Numbered from the stretch's first letter, positions 27,056 through 36,761 are shown. The stretch is 45,659 nt of DNA from UBA817 sp049889215 (GCA_049889215.1 JBMHDV010000014.1:1-45659); one strand, 5' to 3'. The notes: a model not told the origin generated them from the letters alone. A program made the numbers and translations.

Positions 27056-28309
27056 TTAATTTTTTTGATTCCAATCCAACAATCCATCCACCATAGCGGA
27101 CTTTGATTCCTGAGAGTCAGGGCTAAATTCATTAAATAAATCAATACTGGTTGCCAGTAATTTAATCAGGTCATCTTGTTCAGGGTGGCTAGAAATTGTT
27201 AAGTTTGAACGCAATGCCAGCGAACAAACAAATGGCAGCCATAAATTGCCGCCAAATCCACCAGTCATGCCACTAAACGGGCTGCCACCACCAAAAATAC
27301 CGATGTGTAGATTGAGTGGGTGAGCTTTCGCAAATACCCGTAATACCAACTCAAGCCGATCCAAGTCGGTTGAAATTGCATTTAAAGGGTTATGATGCAG
27401 ATGGAGTTCACGTTTGGATGATAACGGGTATGCCCCTATCAACGTTTGCGCTTCTTCAGGGCTCATTTGACCGGCCGTATCGCCATAAATAACCTGGTGT
27501 GGGATTTGTTTGAACTGCATGGTTTTTTGAATTTTAGCTGTATTTGCAATGCTCTTTGATACACCATCATTCAAACGACTCTCTGGTGTTACGCCCACCA
27601 CTCCGGAAATATACAGATTCAAATAGAGTTGTGGTGCGAGATCTGACGCTTGTAATCCCTCCCAAAAATGTGCAATGGATTGAATGGATTCTTTGGTGGT
27701 CATATTCGAATTCTTTTTGCCATACGCGCCATCGGCATAAGTAACAACGGCTGGATCCAAACGAAGGCCAGTTTCTTCAAATAATTGAGTATGTAATTTT
27801 AAGAAGTGATTGGTAATATCAGCATTCTTTTCTTCATTTTTTGATGTCATGACCAGCATTCGCCAATCTTTGTTCATTAGCCAAGTTTTAACATCTTGGT
27901 GGCTTGCATTAAATCGTTCACAAAAGTGGTCCAGTTCTCGATGCCCATACGCCATCTTTTGCTGGAACGCTTTCAGTTTACTTGGTGATGGTCCGAGTGC
28001 AACGGATTTAAATGATGTCCCAATTTCACCAATTGGCAAATCCAGTTGCAACATCCCCTTAAAAAAGTCACGTATTCGCCTATCGTCAAATCGGGTTGGC
28101 TGAACTTCATCACGGCCTGTGGCTGCCAATGTCACAGAATTATATCGAAAAGGTGGCAAGGGTGCGCTAGCAGCAACTGTTTCGGCAATCCTTAATGATG
28201 CATCGGTTGGTTGTTGGTTGGGGACTGAAAATCCAATACGCCCAGGGGTTCTAGTTGAAAATGATCGGCTCATTTCCAATATGGATCGATGTAAAGTACT
28301 TCTTATCAT
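27056..28309 (-). CDS. Divergent HMG-CoA-lyase-like (DRE-TIM) metalloenzyme
   Basis: About 417 residues from the ATG at 28309 (an upstream TTG adds five). The core matches the HMGL-like TIM barrel: GRDEVQ (family RDGLQ; Arg and metal-binding Asp), EIGTSF (family ETTSF), YGDTAG (family GDTIG), HLHHN supplying the H-x-H metal ligands, and GIFGGGSPFSG...GGN in place of GLGGCPYAPGASGN, keeping the Asn ligand. The HMG-CoA-lyase catalytic Cys is replaced in this loop (GGGSP versus GGCP), so a different aldol-type substrate is likely. The first 30 residues are rich in Arg, Ser and Thr with almost no acidic residue (MIRSTLHRSI, SRSFSTRTPGR), unlike a normal bacterial start. No strong ribosome site supports a particular start; a Met near 28273 is possible. 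Confidence 0.65.
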   Translation of the reverse strand: MIRSTLHRSILEMSRSFSTRTPGRIGFSVPNQQPTDASLRIAETVAASAPLPPFRYNSVTLAATGRDEVQPTRFDDRRIRDFFKGMLQLDLPIGEIGTSFKSVALGPSPSKLKAFQQKMAYGHRELDHFCERFNASHQDVKTWLMNKDWRMLVMTSKNEEKNADITNHFLKLHTQLFEETGLRLDPAVVTYADGAYGKKNSNMTTKESIQSIAHFWEGLQASDLAPQLYLNLYISGVVGVTPESRLNDGVSKSIANTAKIQKTMQFKQIPHQVIYGDTAGQMSPEEAQTLIGAYPLSSKRELHLHHNPLNAISTDLDRLELVLRVFAKAHPLNLHIGIFGGGSPFSGMTGGFGGNLWLPFVCSLALRSNLTISSHPEQDDLIKLLATSIDLFNEFSPDSQESKSAMVDGLLDWNQKN

Positions 28310-28379
28310 GTTGTTAGTGTACAAGAAGATGGTTTAAAGATTCTAGGACAAGATTTACTTATATTTTAGAGGAATGTGA

Positions 28380-29078
28380 TTAAAACTTACCTCTTAAATC
28401 AAATAGTGTTATTTTACCTGGATTTAAATTTGGATCATCAGAGTCTAAAAGTTCAACGTTTTCTGCAGTACGTTTCATAACTTGATCACTATAAAAGGGC
28501 TGTTGGTAAGTCGTTTTAGATTTTTCTATTGAGTTGATAAGTCTAGGGTTAATTTCATAAAAAGCTTGATGAAGAATATTCATAGAGTGTTTTTGATTTG
28601 ATGATACGGATACTTCGCCATTTTCTAAATTTAAACTTAAACAATATGTCTTATGCATGCAGCAAAACCCTTGAATGTCTGACCAGGTATAGTGATCGTA
28701 TGAATATTGGTTAATCCCTAAACCAGTCAATTGGTTAATAACGGCATTAGATATACTGGGGCTAATTATATTATGCTTTGACCCACCAATGAGGTTAATT
28801 TTTAGGTTTTCATTTGATTGATTTGTAGTTTTTACTTTACGTAATATGGTCGTTAATGTTTTTTTGATCCAAGGTTGAACATTATGATTAAAATGAACCA
28901 TGGCACCTGTTTTGGTGACAGGATTATAAATTGTTACGCCTACACAACTTTGTAAGTTTGGAGAAATAATCTCCTTTTTTATCTCTCCACATTTTTGAAT
29001 TACACCTTCCCCTTCTAAAACAATATTTCTTATTCCCCCGGCTTGAGGTATGTTTGAGCGTCTATTGATTGAGTGCAT
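28380..29078 (-). CDS. Stand-alone CheD-fold (putative glutamine deamidase) protein
   Basis: A 232-residue protein whose residues 38-66 read like CheD: SPNLQSCVGVTIYNPVTKTG followed by AMVHF. CheD enzymes use a Cys and a His 17 residues apart plus a hydroxyl residue six before the Cys; here Cys45, His62 and Ser39 keep exactly that spacing. CheD deamidates glutamines of chemoreceptors, and the wider fold includes CNF-type toxins. No chemotaxis gene is visible nearby, and the C-terminal half (about residues 100-232) has no recognised domain, with a CC pair in FCCMHKTYC. A TAGGAG site supports the start. Deamidase activity and target are inference. Confidence 0.6.
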   Translation of the reverse strand: MHSINRRSNIPQAGGIRNIVLEGEGVIQKCGEIKKEIISPNLQSCVGVTIYNPVTKTGAMVHFNHNVQPWIKKTLTTILRKVKTTNQSNENLKINLIGGSKHNIISPSISNAVINQLTGLGINQYSYDHYTWSDIQGFCCMHKTYCLSLNLENGEVSVSSNQKHSMNILHQAFYEINPRLINSIEKSKTTYQQPFYSDQVMKRTAENVELLDSDDPNLNPGKITLFDLRGKF

Positions 29079-29230
29079 TTTTTTCTCCTATAAAATGATT
29101 AAAAACTTCATTTTTCTCACCATGATGTGAGTTGTTTTACTATAGTGTCGTAAGTTGTTCGCTGATACTTGCATTTTTCTTTAGATGACATTCAAAGATT
29201 CATGTTTAGTTAGTCTGCAATGTATAATTA

Positions 29231-30325
29231 TTATTTTAATCGTAGGTCAACAGGCTTGGACAAGATTATATGAGCAATTTTCTGGTAGTAATTTTCGTGG
29301 GGACACAAGACTTCTTTTAGTTTTCTGCTAATCTCAGACGGAGCATTGCATTCAGTCTCTTTTTTGATTGAATCATTGAGTTGATTGGCAATGGTTTGCA
29401 ATGTTTTGTTGGATGGACGGATATGCTCAGGGTACACCATTTGATTTAAGATAACGTTTGGTAAGCCAACAAAGGGGACCTTCATTCGAAGTATGTATTT
29501 TGCAACCAAAACCATCCACCAGCGAACACAACCAATAATGGTCATTGGAATACCCATCAATGCCAATCGCAATGTATTGGTGCCCGGTGCTGTGATGGCA
29601 TGGGCAATGGCAGGGGGCAGTTGCTGGGTGATTTGTATGCCATTATGATTTAACTTGGCTAGAATGGTGGTAATGTTCGGTTCCAATTCAGGTGTTTCAC
29701 AAACGATAATAACGGAATATCCAGAGCTTAAATGGTCACAAAGGGTTAGCATGCTTGGTAAGTGATCATTAATTTCTGCCAAGCGTGAACCAGGAAATAA
29801 AGCAATGGTTGGGGGCGTGCCATCATCATCATTTTTGGGGAATTCATCCAATAGCAATGGGTGGCCAAAGTAATGGGTCTTTTCGGGTGAAATTTTGGAA
29901 TAAAAATCATATTCACGTTTAAAAATCGTAATTATATGATCACTATAATTGGCTAATTTTTTGGCAGATGTGACATCGTTCCAAATCCAAAAATTGGGGG
30001 TTATAAACGACGAAATGGGAATGTTAAACGATTGTAAAATCGTCGCAATTTTAAAGTTGAAGCCAGGAAAATCAACGATAATCGCACGGTCAATGGGTTG
30101 ACGTGATAATTGATCATTCATGTGCTTAAATAGTGATGAGTGTTTTAAGCGATGCCCAATATTAACAGAGTGTTGGGCGGCATCAATGGAAACTAATTGG
30201 GTGCTGTGGTTTGCAAGTTCGTTATTACCAAAACTATAGACGTGGTGATTATCATTAAGCGTCTTTGCAAGTTTAGACCCATAGGTATTGGCAGATGATT
30301 CGCCACAAATAATTAAAATGTTCAT
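29231..30325 (-). CDS. lpxB: Lipid-A-disaccharide synthase, divergent
   Basis: A 364-residue GT-B glycosyltransferase, slightly shorter than E. coli LpxB (382), which joins UDP-diacylglucosamine and lipid X to make the lipid A disaccharide. Recognisable motifs: GESSANTYG (family GExSGD-x-x-G), VDFPGFNFKIA (family D-x-P-x-FN), FGHPLL, FPGSRLAEI and GLPNVILNQ. Several positions deviate: the Asp of SGD is missing, PFE reads KRE, and ASGTATLE reads APGTNTLR. The gene overlaps the end of lpxA by four bases and its position downstream of lpxA is canonical, so the assignment is firm although activity may be altered. Confidence 0.85.
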   Translation of the reverse strand: MNILIICGESSANTYGSKLAKTLNDNHHVYSFGNNELANHSTQLVSIDAAQHSVNIGHRLKHSSLFKHMNDQLSRQPIDRAIIVDFPGFNFKIATILQSFNIPISSFITPNFWIWNDVTSAKKLANYSDHIITIFKREYDFYSKISPEKTHYFGHPLLLDEFPKNDDDGTPPTIALFPGSRLAEINDHLPSMLTLCDHLSSGYSVIIVCETPELEPNITTILAKLNHNGIQITQQLPPAIAHAITAPGTNTLRLALMGIPMTIIGCVRWWMVLVAKYILRMKVPFVGLPNVILNQMVYPEHIRPSNKTLQTIANQLNDSIKKETECNAPSEISRKLKEVLCPHENYYQKIAHIILSKPVDLRLK

Positions 30326-31545
30326 TCAGAGGTCGCTTCAACAGCAACTTTTTTAGAAATACCTCGCGATGTATCGTGTTGAATAAAATCAAGCAAATAT
30401 TTTACATCTTCAACCGCCGATGATGCATCGAATTCGGCCAATGCTTGTTTGGTATTTAAATTTGATCGGTACAATAATTTATAAAGCTGTTTTAACTCAG
30501 CAAGGGTATCTCGTGTCATGCCACGACGTTTGCAGCCAATAATATTTAAATTTCTAACATAGGCAGGGTTGCCATCACATAACATAAATGGGGGAACATC
30601 TTGGGTTAAGCGAGAGTACCCACCAATCATTGATCCTTTACCAACCCGAACAAATTGATGAACCCCAGTGATCCCACCAATTGTGACGTTGTCTTCGATA
30701 ACGGTATGGCCGCCCAAATGAACCACGTTTGCCATTACAATATGATTGCCAAGTGTGCAATTATGGCCAACATGAGTATTTGTGAGCAGCATGTTATTAG
30801 ACCCAATTTGGGTGATTTGGTTTTCACCAGTCGCTCGATTAATCGTAACATATTCACGAATATGGTTATTGTCGCCAATTTTTACATACGCGAGTTCACC
30901 TTTGTATTTGATGTCTTGAGCTTGAGATCCAATAACAGCACCATATTCAAACGTGTTATTTTGACCAATCTGGCACCACTGATCAACCATGACATGTGCT
31001 TTTAAGGTTGTATTATCACCAATAGTCACACCTTCGTTAACAATGCAATATGGCCCGATGTGGACACCGGTTCCAAGGATGGCTGACGAATGGACCGATG
31101 CTGTTGGGTGAATAAACGTACCAGTGGATTCAGCGCTTGATTGTCGAATAATAAACGAAATCTCGCTGCACTCTTTACCGTCAATGTATGATCGAGACGT
31201 AAAATGAATGTCATCTTCTGCTCGAGATGCAATGCTGGTTTCAATTCGGATTTGATCCCCTGGGTATACATTTTGATGCGCTTTGAATTCCTGGATGGTA
31301 TCCAGTTGGAAGCGATGATTATCTAAATAATTATCATTGATAAGAATTAACAAGCCTGATTGTATATGAGCATCAATAATCCCCTGACGAGGAAGTGGTT
31401 GTTGATCAAATGTCCCATTAAAAAATGGATCGGTAATGGATACATTCTTAATGGTGATGATTTGGTCGCCAGCATCAATGGTTTCAATTTTATCAATCAC
31501 GACTTGTCGAACAATGGATTGAAGTTTACTTAGTAAATGTTTCAT
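30322..31545 (-). CDS. lpxA: FabZ-like domain fused to UDP-GlcNAc acyltransferase (LpxA)
   Basis: A 407-residue fusion. Residues about 1-140 are a hot-dog domain aligning with FabZ, but the active-site segment reads FFNGTFDQQPLPRQGIIDAH where FabZ has FFNGHFPGHPIMPGVLIIEA. The catalytic His is Thr45 and the catalytic Glu, 14 residues on, is Ala59. Residues about 143-407 are a full LpxA left-handed beta-helix: DIKYKGE, THVGHNC (His261, equivalent of catalytic His125), GVHQFV, QDVPPF, GCKRRG and LYKLLYRS. LpxA performs the first lipid A step. In proteobacteria fabZ commonly precedes lpxA as a separate gene, so the fusion probably arose from those neighbours. A GGAG site precedes the ATG. Confidence 0.9.
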   Translation of the reverse strand: MKHLLSKLQSIVRQVVIDKIETIDAGDQIITIKNVSITDPFFNGTFDQQPLPRQGIIDAHIQSGLLILINDNYLDNHRFQLDTIQEFKAHQNVYPGDQIRIETSIASRAEDDIHFTSRSYIDGKECSEISFIIRQSSAESTGTFIHPTASVHSSAILGTGVHIGPYCIVNEGVTIGDNTTLKAHVMVDQWCQIGQNNTFEYGAVIGSQAQDIKYKGELAYVKIGDNNHIREYVTINRATGENQITQIGSNNMLLTNTHVGHNCTLGNHIVMANVVHLGGHTVIEDNVTIGGITGVHQFVRVGKGSMIGGYSRLTQDVPPFMLCDGNPAYVRNLNIIGCKRRGMTRDTLAELKQLYKLLYRSNLNTKQALAEFDASSAVEDVKYLLDFIQHDTSRGISKKVAVEATSE

Positions 31546-31647
31546 CTCTCCTCAATTCTAATTGAGTGTGAGTGGTTATGACAATACCTGTCCAAAGCCA
31601 ATCCTTAAAAATGGATCAAAATCAAGCCCTGTTGTAAACTGAAGCAG

Positions 31648-33942
31648 ATGCCAACCAATGAGATCACATTACATGCTATCGAATCATTAAACGCTTTAAA
31701 CGATTGGTTTACACGTTCAATCCCAGACTCATTATGCATTTCGCTTCAACCATTGGTGGTAGAGGCACAACCCAATATTGTGCCAATGAGTTACTTTTTT
31801 AAGAAAAATGAGAACGAGTTTTTTGAAAAATCGTCCATTTTGCAAGCAATAATTGAATCCAAAAACCCCAAAAACGGACTCAGTAAGCAGGCATGCCAAC
31901 AATTAGTACAAGATATTTTAACCACCAATCATGAGGATATCATATCAATACCATGGTTAAGCCAAGCCATATTGGAGTACCAAAGTCACCCCAAAATTTC
32001 TCAGTTTCGTGTAGAGCACCAATCAAAAATACAGGACATGATTCAGTTCCTAAATCAGCAATTCAAGTCAGTAGTTGTGTTTGGTTGGGATGCACAATGG
32101 ATGAATGAAATTACCGAAATAGTCCAGAAATTTAAGTACCCAGTCGATTGGATAATTCCAGGGCTGTCCAATCAGAAGATGACAGTAGCAGTCCATGAAT
32201 TAGCATTGATTCCTGATTTGGTGTTATCAAGTAATCTCTCAGAGTTCGTTGTAAATCAGTGCATGAATCAAAAGGATGAAATCCAATTGGTGATTAATCA
32301 TCTAAAAGACAGAACGGATCAGCCATTGCTGGTGGTTCCAAATCAACAAATCATGCAACAAATTGAGTTTGTTGCTGCGAAGCTTGCTATTCACATCGAT
32401 ACCCAGGCCGCTGTCCCATTATCAAAAACTAAAAAAGGGGAATGGTTAATTGCGCTTATCGCCTATATTAATCAACCAACCGTTTCATCATTGACTCACT
32501 TGGTGGCACTAAGTAGTCCCCAATTAAACAAGGGGCTAAAAACAATCATCGCCAATATTCAACATCATGCTGGTGTCAAGTTAGCGAGCTCAGCTGTGTT
32601 GCCACTAATTTTAAAAAATATTCCAAAAGACCATCCCTTTCAACATATATTAAGTCTTAAGTCACTCGAAGAAATACAGCTATTTTGGCAGAATCAGAGC
32701 AATGCATTTACCACCGATAAAGCGGGCTACCACGCTTATCAGACCCATCATCAAATCCAAGATATTTTAAACGATGCAGTGCAACAAAAAAAACACCCAT
32801 TTAAGTATGTTCAGTTTTTATTAAAATATCGTTCACTAACATTGGTTCAATCAGATGCTCGAATCCGTTGTATTGCTCCAGAATCCATTGCACGATATTT
32901 TGACCAACCAATCTGGGTGATGGGATTTGGAGAGTGGTCGTGGTCCAAACCAAAAAAGGCCGGTTATTTATCAGTTGAGCAATTGGGGCAGTCGGATATC
33001 GACAATCACTGCCGCAGGGCTTTTGGTCATTGGGCGCTTACACATCCAAAATTATTGGGTGTTTCTTATGCAGGAACCATCGATGGTAAACAGAACTTTC
33101 CTTTAGAAGGAATGCCTGTAATATCAAAGCCTGTGCAGTTAATTAAAAAAAACCAACAACCCCTTCAGCGCTCAGCAGCCGCCACAGTGAATCCCACAAC
33201 CGTTTTAAAGAGTTCGCCATCCAAGTTGCAGCACTATCAAAAGTGCCCGTATTCATATTATTTGCATCATGTTCTTGGCATTAAAAATACATCCGAAAAA
33301 CAAACGGATAGCCAAATCATGGGAATTCTTATTCACGATGCAATTGAGCAAATCATCAAAACAGACGGTTCAGTTAATGATGATCTATCATTGCATTTAA
33401 ACACAACACTGACACCGCTTATTGCGGACAGTTTAAAAAAACGAATTCAAGACCAATGGCCGCTAACAGATTTTATATCTTTTTGTGTTACTGATGGAGG
33501 TAAAATTAAGACGGAAATTCCGTTATCATTGGATATTGATGGTCACAGTATTGAAGGTCGTGCGGATGTATTGGTAACCCGTCCAGATAGCATTGCGATT
33601 ATTGATATAAAAACAGGGCAATTACCAACCAAAGTTGCAGTCAAAACATTTGAAGATGTTCAGCTGGGATTGTACATATGGATGTTAAATCAGACCAAGC
33701 AAGTCAGTGCGCATTATTTTACGAAGAATAATACACTTAAAACCATGCTAGATTCTGCAGATGATGACTTTTTAGAATTGTTTTCAGCCTTTAAAGGACG
33801 GATCAAAACCATTATCAAAAATATTCAATCCGGTATGTTTTCACCTGAACAAGCAATGGTAAAAACAAATGTTCAAGCAAACACATGTCGGACATGCAAC
33901 TATTACTCAATTTGCCATTATCCAGAAAGGCACCAGCGATGA
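31648..33942 (+). CDS. addB: AddB-like subunit of helicase-nuclease (RecB-type nuclease)
   Basis: A 764-residue protein. The C-terminal third holds a RecB-type PD-(D/E)XK nuclease with GRADVLV, then IIDIKTGQLP (the D...DxK core) and QLGLYIW. An AddB-type iron-sulfur cluster is indicated by Cys533 in QKCPYSYYL and Cys747, Cys750 and Cys756 in CRTCNYYSIC. The N-terminal part matches a degenerate helicase-like region without an obvious Walker A. It is shorter than Bacillus AddB (about 1160). The stop overlaps the addA start as ATGA. With addA it should process double-strand breaks. The start has no clear ribosome site. Confidence 0.85.
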   Translation: MPTNEITLHAIESLNALNDWFTRSIPDSLCISLQPLVVEAQPNIVPMSYFFKKNENEFFEKSSILQAIIESKNPKNGLSKQACQQLVQDILTTNHEDIISIPWLSQAILEYQSHPKISQFRVEHQSKIQDMIQFLNQQFKSVVVFGWDAQWMNEITEIVQKFKYPVDWIIPGLSNQKMTVAVHELALIPDLVLSSNLSEFVVNQCMNQKDEIQLVINHLKDRTDQPLLVVPNQQIMQQIEFVAAKLAIHIDTQAAVPLSKTKKGEWLIALIAYINQPTVSSLTHLVALSSPQLNKGLKTIIANIQHHAGVKLASSAVLPLILKNIPKDHPFQHILSLKSLEEIQLFWQNQSNAFTTDKAGYHAYQTHHQIQDILNDAVQQKKHPFKYVQFLLKYRSLTLVQSDARIRCIAPESIARYFDQPIWVMGFGEWSWSKPKKAGYLSVEQLGQSDIDNHCRRAFGHWALTHPKLLGVSYAGTIDGKQNFPLEGMPVISKPVQLIKKNQQPLQRSAAATVNPTTVLKSSPSKLQHYQKCPYSYYLHHVLGIKNTSEKQTDSQIMGILIHDAIEQIIKTDGSVNDDLSLHLNTTLTPLIADSLKKRIQDQWPLTDFISFCVTDGGKIKTEIPLSLDIDGHSIEGRADVLVTRPDSIAIIDIKTGQLPTKVAVKTFEDVQLGLYIWMLNQTKQVSAHYFTKNNTLKTMLDSADDDFLELFSAFKGRIKTIIKNIQSGMFSPEQAMVKTNVQANTCRTCNYYSICHYPERHQR

Positions 33943-36722
33943 TGCAAAACACAGCACCAATGTCGCGTTGCATTGAAGCAACAGCTGGATCAGGAAAAAC
34001 AACATTAATGGTTGAAGAGCTCATTCGGTTAATCACGACCACCAATGCACCACCAGAGTCATGTTTGGCCATTACATTTACTGAAAAAGCAGCCAATGAA
34101 ATGAAAGTTCGATTAATTTCTCGGTTAACTGAAGTTGGGATTCCACAGCCATTAACCATCATTAATCGAATGAATATAGAAACCATTCATTCCTATTGCA
34201 ATCGATTATTGAAGCGATACGCATTAAGTATTAATGTATCGCCGCATTATGAATTGATGAGTGATGTTGAATTACGACGTCGTTTAGTCGAACACGCCAC
34301 CGATGTATGGGTCTCAGCTGCCCATGACCCACCAGATTGGTTGGTTACTTGTTTTTCAACATGGTCATTTGATCAATGGTCTGGCATGTTAATTTCGGCT
34401 TTTTTTCAACATGAAACCGTCGCGTATTGGTTTAACCACCAGTTCGCTGATCTCGATGGTTTAAATTGTATGGATGCCAAGCATGAACGGTATTTCAGCA
34501 CATGTCAGGCATTAAAAAACGCATACGAAGCATTTAAAGAGCGGGTTAATAATGATCAGCATCACCATAATTGGTTAACCTATGATGATATTTTAACAAA
34601 AACATATCAACTTTTAAGCCATGTGGATTGGGTTCGGCACGATATTCAACAGCAGTTACGACATATTTTTGTGGATGAATTTCAGGACACGTCTCCTATT
34701 CAATGGGCCATTATAAATCAACTTAGTAGCGACTCAGATCCGTACAAAGATGGAAAGTTATGGATAGTTGGAGACAAATGCCAGGCAATTTATAGTTTTC
34801 GTGGCGCAGATGATGCCTTAATGAGTATGGTGGTTGATACAAAGCATCCACAACTAAGCCATATAAAAAACACCAATAATTATCGGTCCCATCCCATTAT
34901 CATCGATTGGATAAATGCATTATTTGAACGATTATTTAATGACCAAGCTCAAACCTTTTTACCCATGAAGCCAGTCAAAGAAACCAACGATTCGGCAAGT
35001 ATTCAATGCAAAATTAGTGAGACGAAATCAGTAGAGTTAAACTCAATAAGTACTTACATTAAACAGCAAAGTGCTTTGGGAATACCGTTTTCTGCAATGG
35101 CTATTTTAGTTCGTAAAAATTATGATGTTAAGGTTATTAAAGCACATTTAGAAGCGTGTGAAATTCCTGTTTTAGTAAGTAAAGGTGCGGGCCTGTGCGA
35201 ATTGGATGCGGTGCAAATTGTGATGTCATTCTTAATTGGCGTGTTGGATCCGGACAATAATATTGCGTGGAGAGGAATTGCAAATGACATTCTTGCTATT
35301 TCTGATGAACATATTTTAGATCAACTAACCATTTCTGATCGGGTATTTGATGCCTGTAATCAGCACCCGATGGTGGTGGGTTGGCTCAAAGAACTGCAAT
35401 CGGGGGCATTACTAACAAAGTTAGTCGAGTTGGTATGGCAGTTACCATGTAAGTTTTCAAATGATGACGATATGGCAATTGACCGGTTTTTAAATGAATT
35501 TAATACAGCGTGGCAATTAATGGATGGCCAGCGTCCGAAAATCTTGGATTGGTTGCAGCAATGCATTCAGCGTCCAAAATCATTGGGTGTAGAAAACGAA
35601 GCAATGAGCGATGCCGTACAGATCATGACATTGCATGCTGCAAAAGGGTTGGAATTCCCTGTGGTTATTGTTCCTTTTTTACATGCTCAATTTAACATGG
35701 GAGCATCAGATCCGTTATTGGTTTCAAGAGAATTGGGGCTAGGGGTTTCGGTGCCCGAATTAGAAAAAAACCCAATTCGATCAGGTATCTATGCAGCCAA
35801 ACAGCAAGACACTATTAACGAAGAGTTACGATTATTTTACGTAACATTAACTCGAGCAAAGCAGCATGTTTTATTAACCGGCCAAAAACTGAAGCGTAAA
35901 AATAAATCACGTTTATCGCTATTGCTCCCTTATTTAATTGATCAAGGTGATGCGTTCACATTTAATTTCGAATATATCGCTAAGCAGAATGGCGATTATC
36001 CTTCATTGACTCAAAGGGCTGATGATGAAATCCAAAACAATGGATTAATGATCAATAAATTACCAGAAAAAATCGGCGGGCAAAGTATTTCTATTTCCAA
36101 TCTATTGGATAGTTTAAGTTGTCAAAAAATGATGCATTTAAATCAGTATTTTCCATTAACTTTTACACCATCAGAGGAACAAACAGAGGGGGTCGAGATG
36201 CATGATTTAATCGCAAAAGCATTAATAAATCGACGTTTGCAGCCTCAGTTAGATGACCCTAGTTGGCTTCAAAAGCTAATGGGGATGGCCTGGTATAAAC
36301 GGATTATTCAAGATGGACGCCTGCAAGTAGAAATGCCTTTTGAGTTTAATGATCAATCCATTGTTGTTCGTGGCCGATTTGATGCCGTCTGGTTTTGTGA
36401 TTCAACTCATAGGTTCCAAGTAATTGAATTTAAACGATCAATAGGTCAAAACGAATTTCGGTATCAACAACAAGTGAATATTTATGCCCAAATGATTCAT
36501 GCTGCCCATCCTAAATATTCATTTGATCGAACAGGCTCTGCCATTATTAATTTATCCTCAAGTGAGGTGATTCCAGTTCAAGAATCGCCAATAAAGCTCA
36601 AGGAATTAATTGATTCAATTCGTGGCAATGAATTAAAAACGAATCCATTAAACTGCCATCAGTGTCCATTTAACGAGCATGTGAATAACTGCAGTGATAA
36701 GCCTTGGGTTAAGCCCTCTTAG
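33939..36722 (+). CDS. addA: AddA-like ATP-dependent helicase/nuclease subunit
   Basis: 927 residues from the ATG at 33939, which overlaps the addB stop as ATGA; a longer frame from 33885 would read through addB. UvrD/Rep helicase motifs are clear: Walker A ATAGSGKTT, motif II FVDEFQDTS, QAIYSFRGAD, LHAAKGLEFPVV and LRLFYVTLTRAKQ. A C-terminal nuclease domain carries GRFDAV, VIEFKRS and QQVNIYAQ, an ExK version of the PD-(D/E)XK core. Two nuclease-bearing subunits are the hallmark of AddAB rather than RecBCD. A Cys cluster (CHQCPF...C) closes the protein. Confidence 0.9.
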   Translation: MMQNTAPMSRCIEATAGSGKTTLMVEELIRLITTTNAPPESCLAITFTEKAANEMKVRLISRLTEVGIPQPLTIINRMNIETIHSYCNRLLKRYALSINVSPHYELMSDVELRRRLVEHATDVWVSAAHDPPDWLVTCFSTWSFDQWSGMLISAFFQHETVAYWFNHQFADLDGLNCMDAKHERYFSTCQALKNAYEAFKERVNNDQHHHNWLTYDDILTKTYQLLSHVDWVRHDIQQQLRHIFVDEFQDTSPIQWAIINQLSSDSDPYKDGKLWIVGDKCQAIYSFRGADDALMSMVVDTKHPQLSHIKNTNNYRSHPIIIDWINALFERLFNDQAQTFLPMKPVKETNDSASIQCKISETKSVELNSISTYIKQQSALGIPFSAMAILVRKNYDVKVIKAHLEACEIPVLVSKGAGLCELDAVQIVMSFLIGVLDPDNNIAWRGIANDILAISDEHILDQLTISDRVFDACNQHPMVVGWLKELQSGALLTKLVELVWQLPCKFSNDDDMAIDRFLNEFNTAWQLMDGQRPKILDWLQQCIQRPKSLGVENEAMSDAVQIMTLHAAKGLEFPVVIVPFLHAQFNMGASDPLLVSRELGLGVSVPELEKNPIRSGIYAAKQQDTINEELRLFYVTLTRAKQHVLLTGQKLKRKNKSRLSLLLPYLIDQGDAFTFNFEYIAKQNGDYPSLTQRADDEIQNNGLMINKLPEKIGGQSISISNLLDSLSCQKMMHLNQYFPLTFTPSEEQTEGVEMHDLIAKALINRRLQPQLDDPSWLQKLMGMAWYKRIIQDGRLQVEMPFEFNDQSIVVRGRFDAVWFCDSTHRFQVIEFKRSIGQNEFRYQQQVNIYAQMIHAAHPKYSFDRTGSAIINLSSSEVIPVQESPIKLKELIDSIRGNELKTNPLNCHQCPFNEHVNNCSDKPWVKPS

Positions 36723-36761
36723 CTAGTAAAGGTAACGGGACTTATGATAATATTTTAGACA

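Noticed and set aside
33885..33938. Upstream start for addA
   Set aside because: It would overlap addB coding sequence; the ATG at 33939 gives the usual four-base ATGA coupling and puts Walker A at the right distance.
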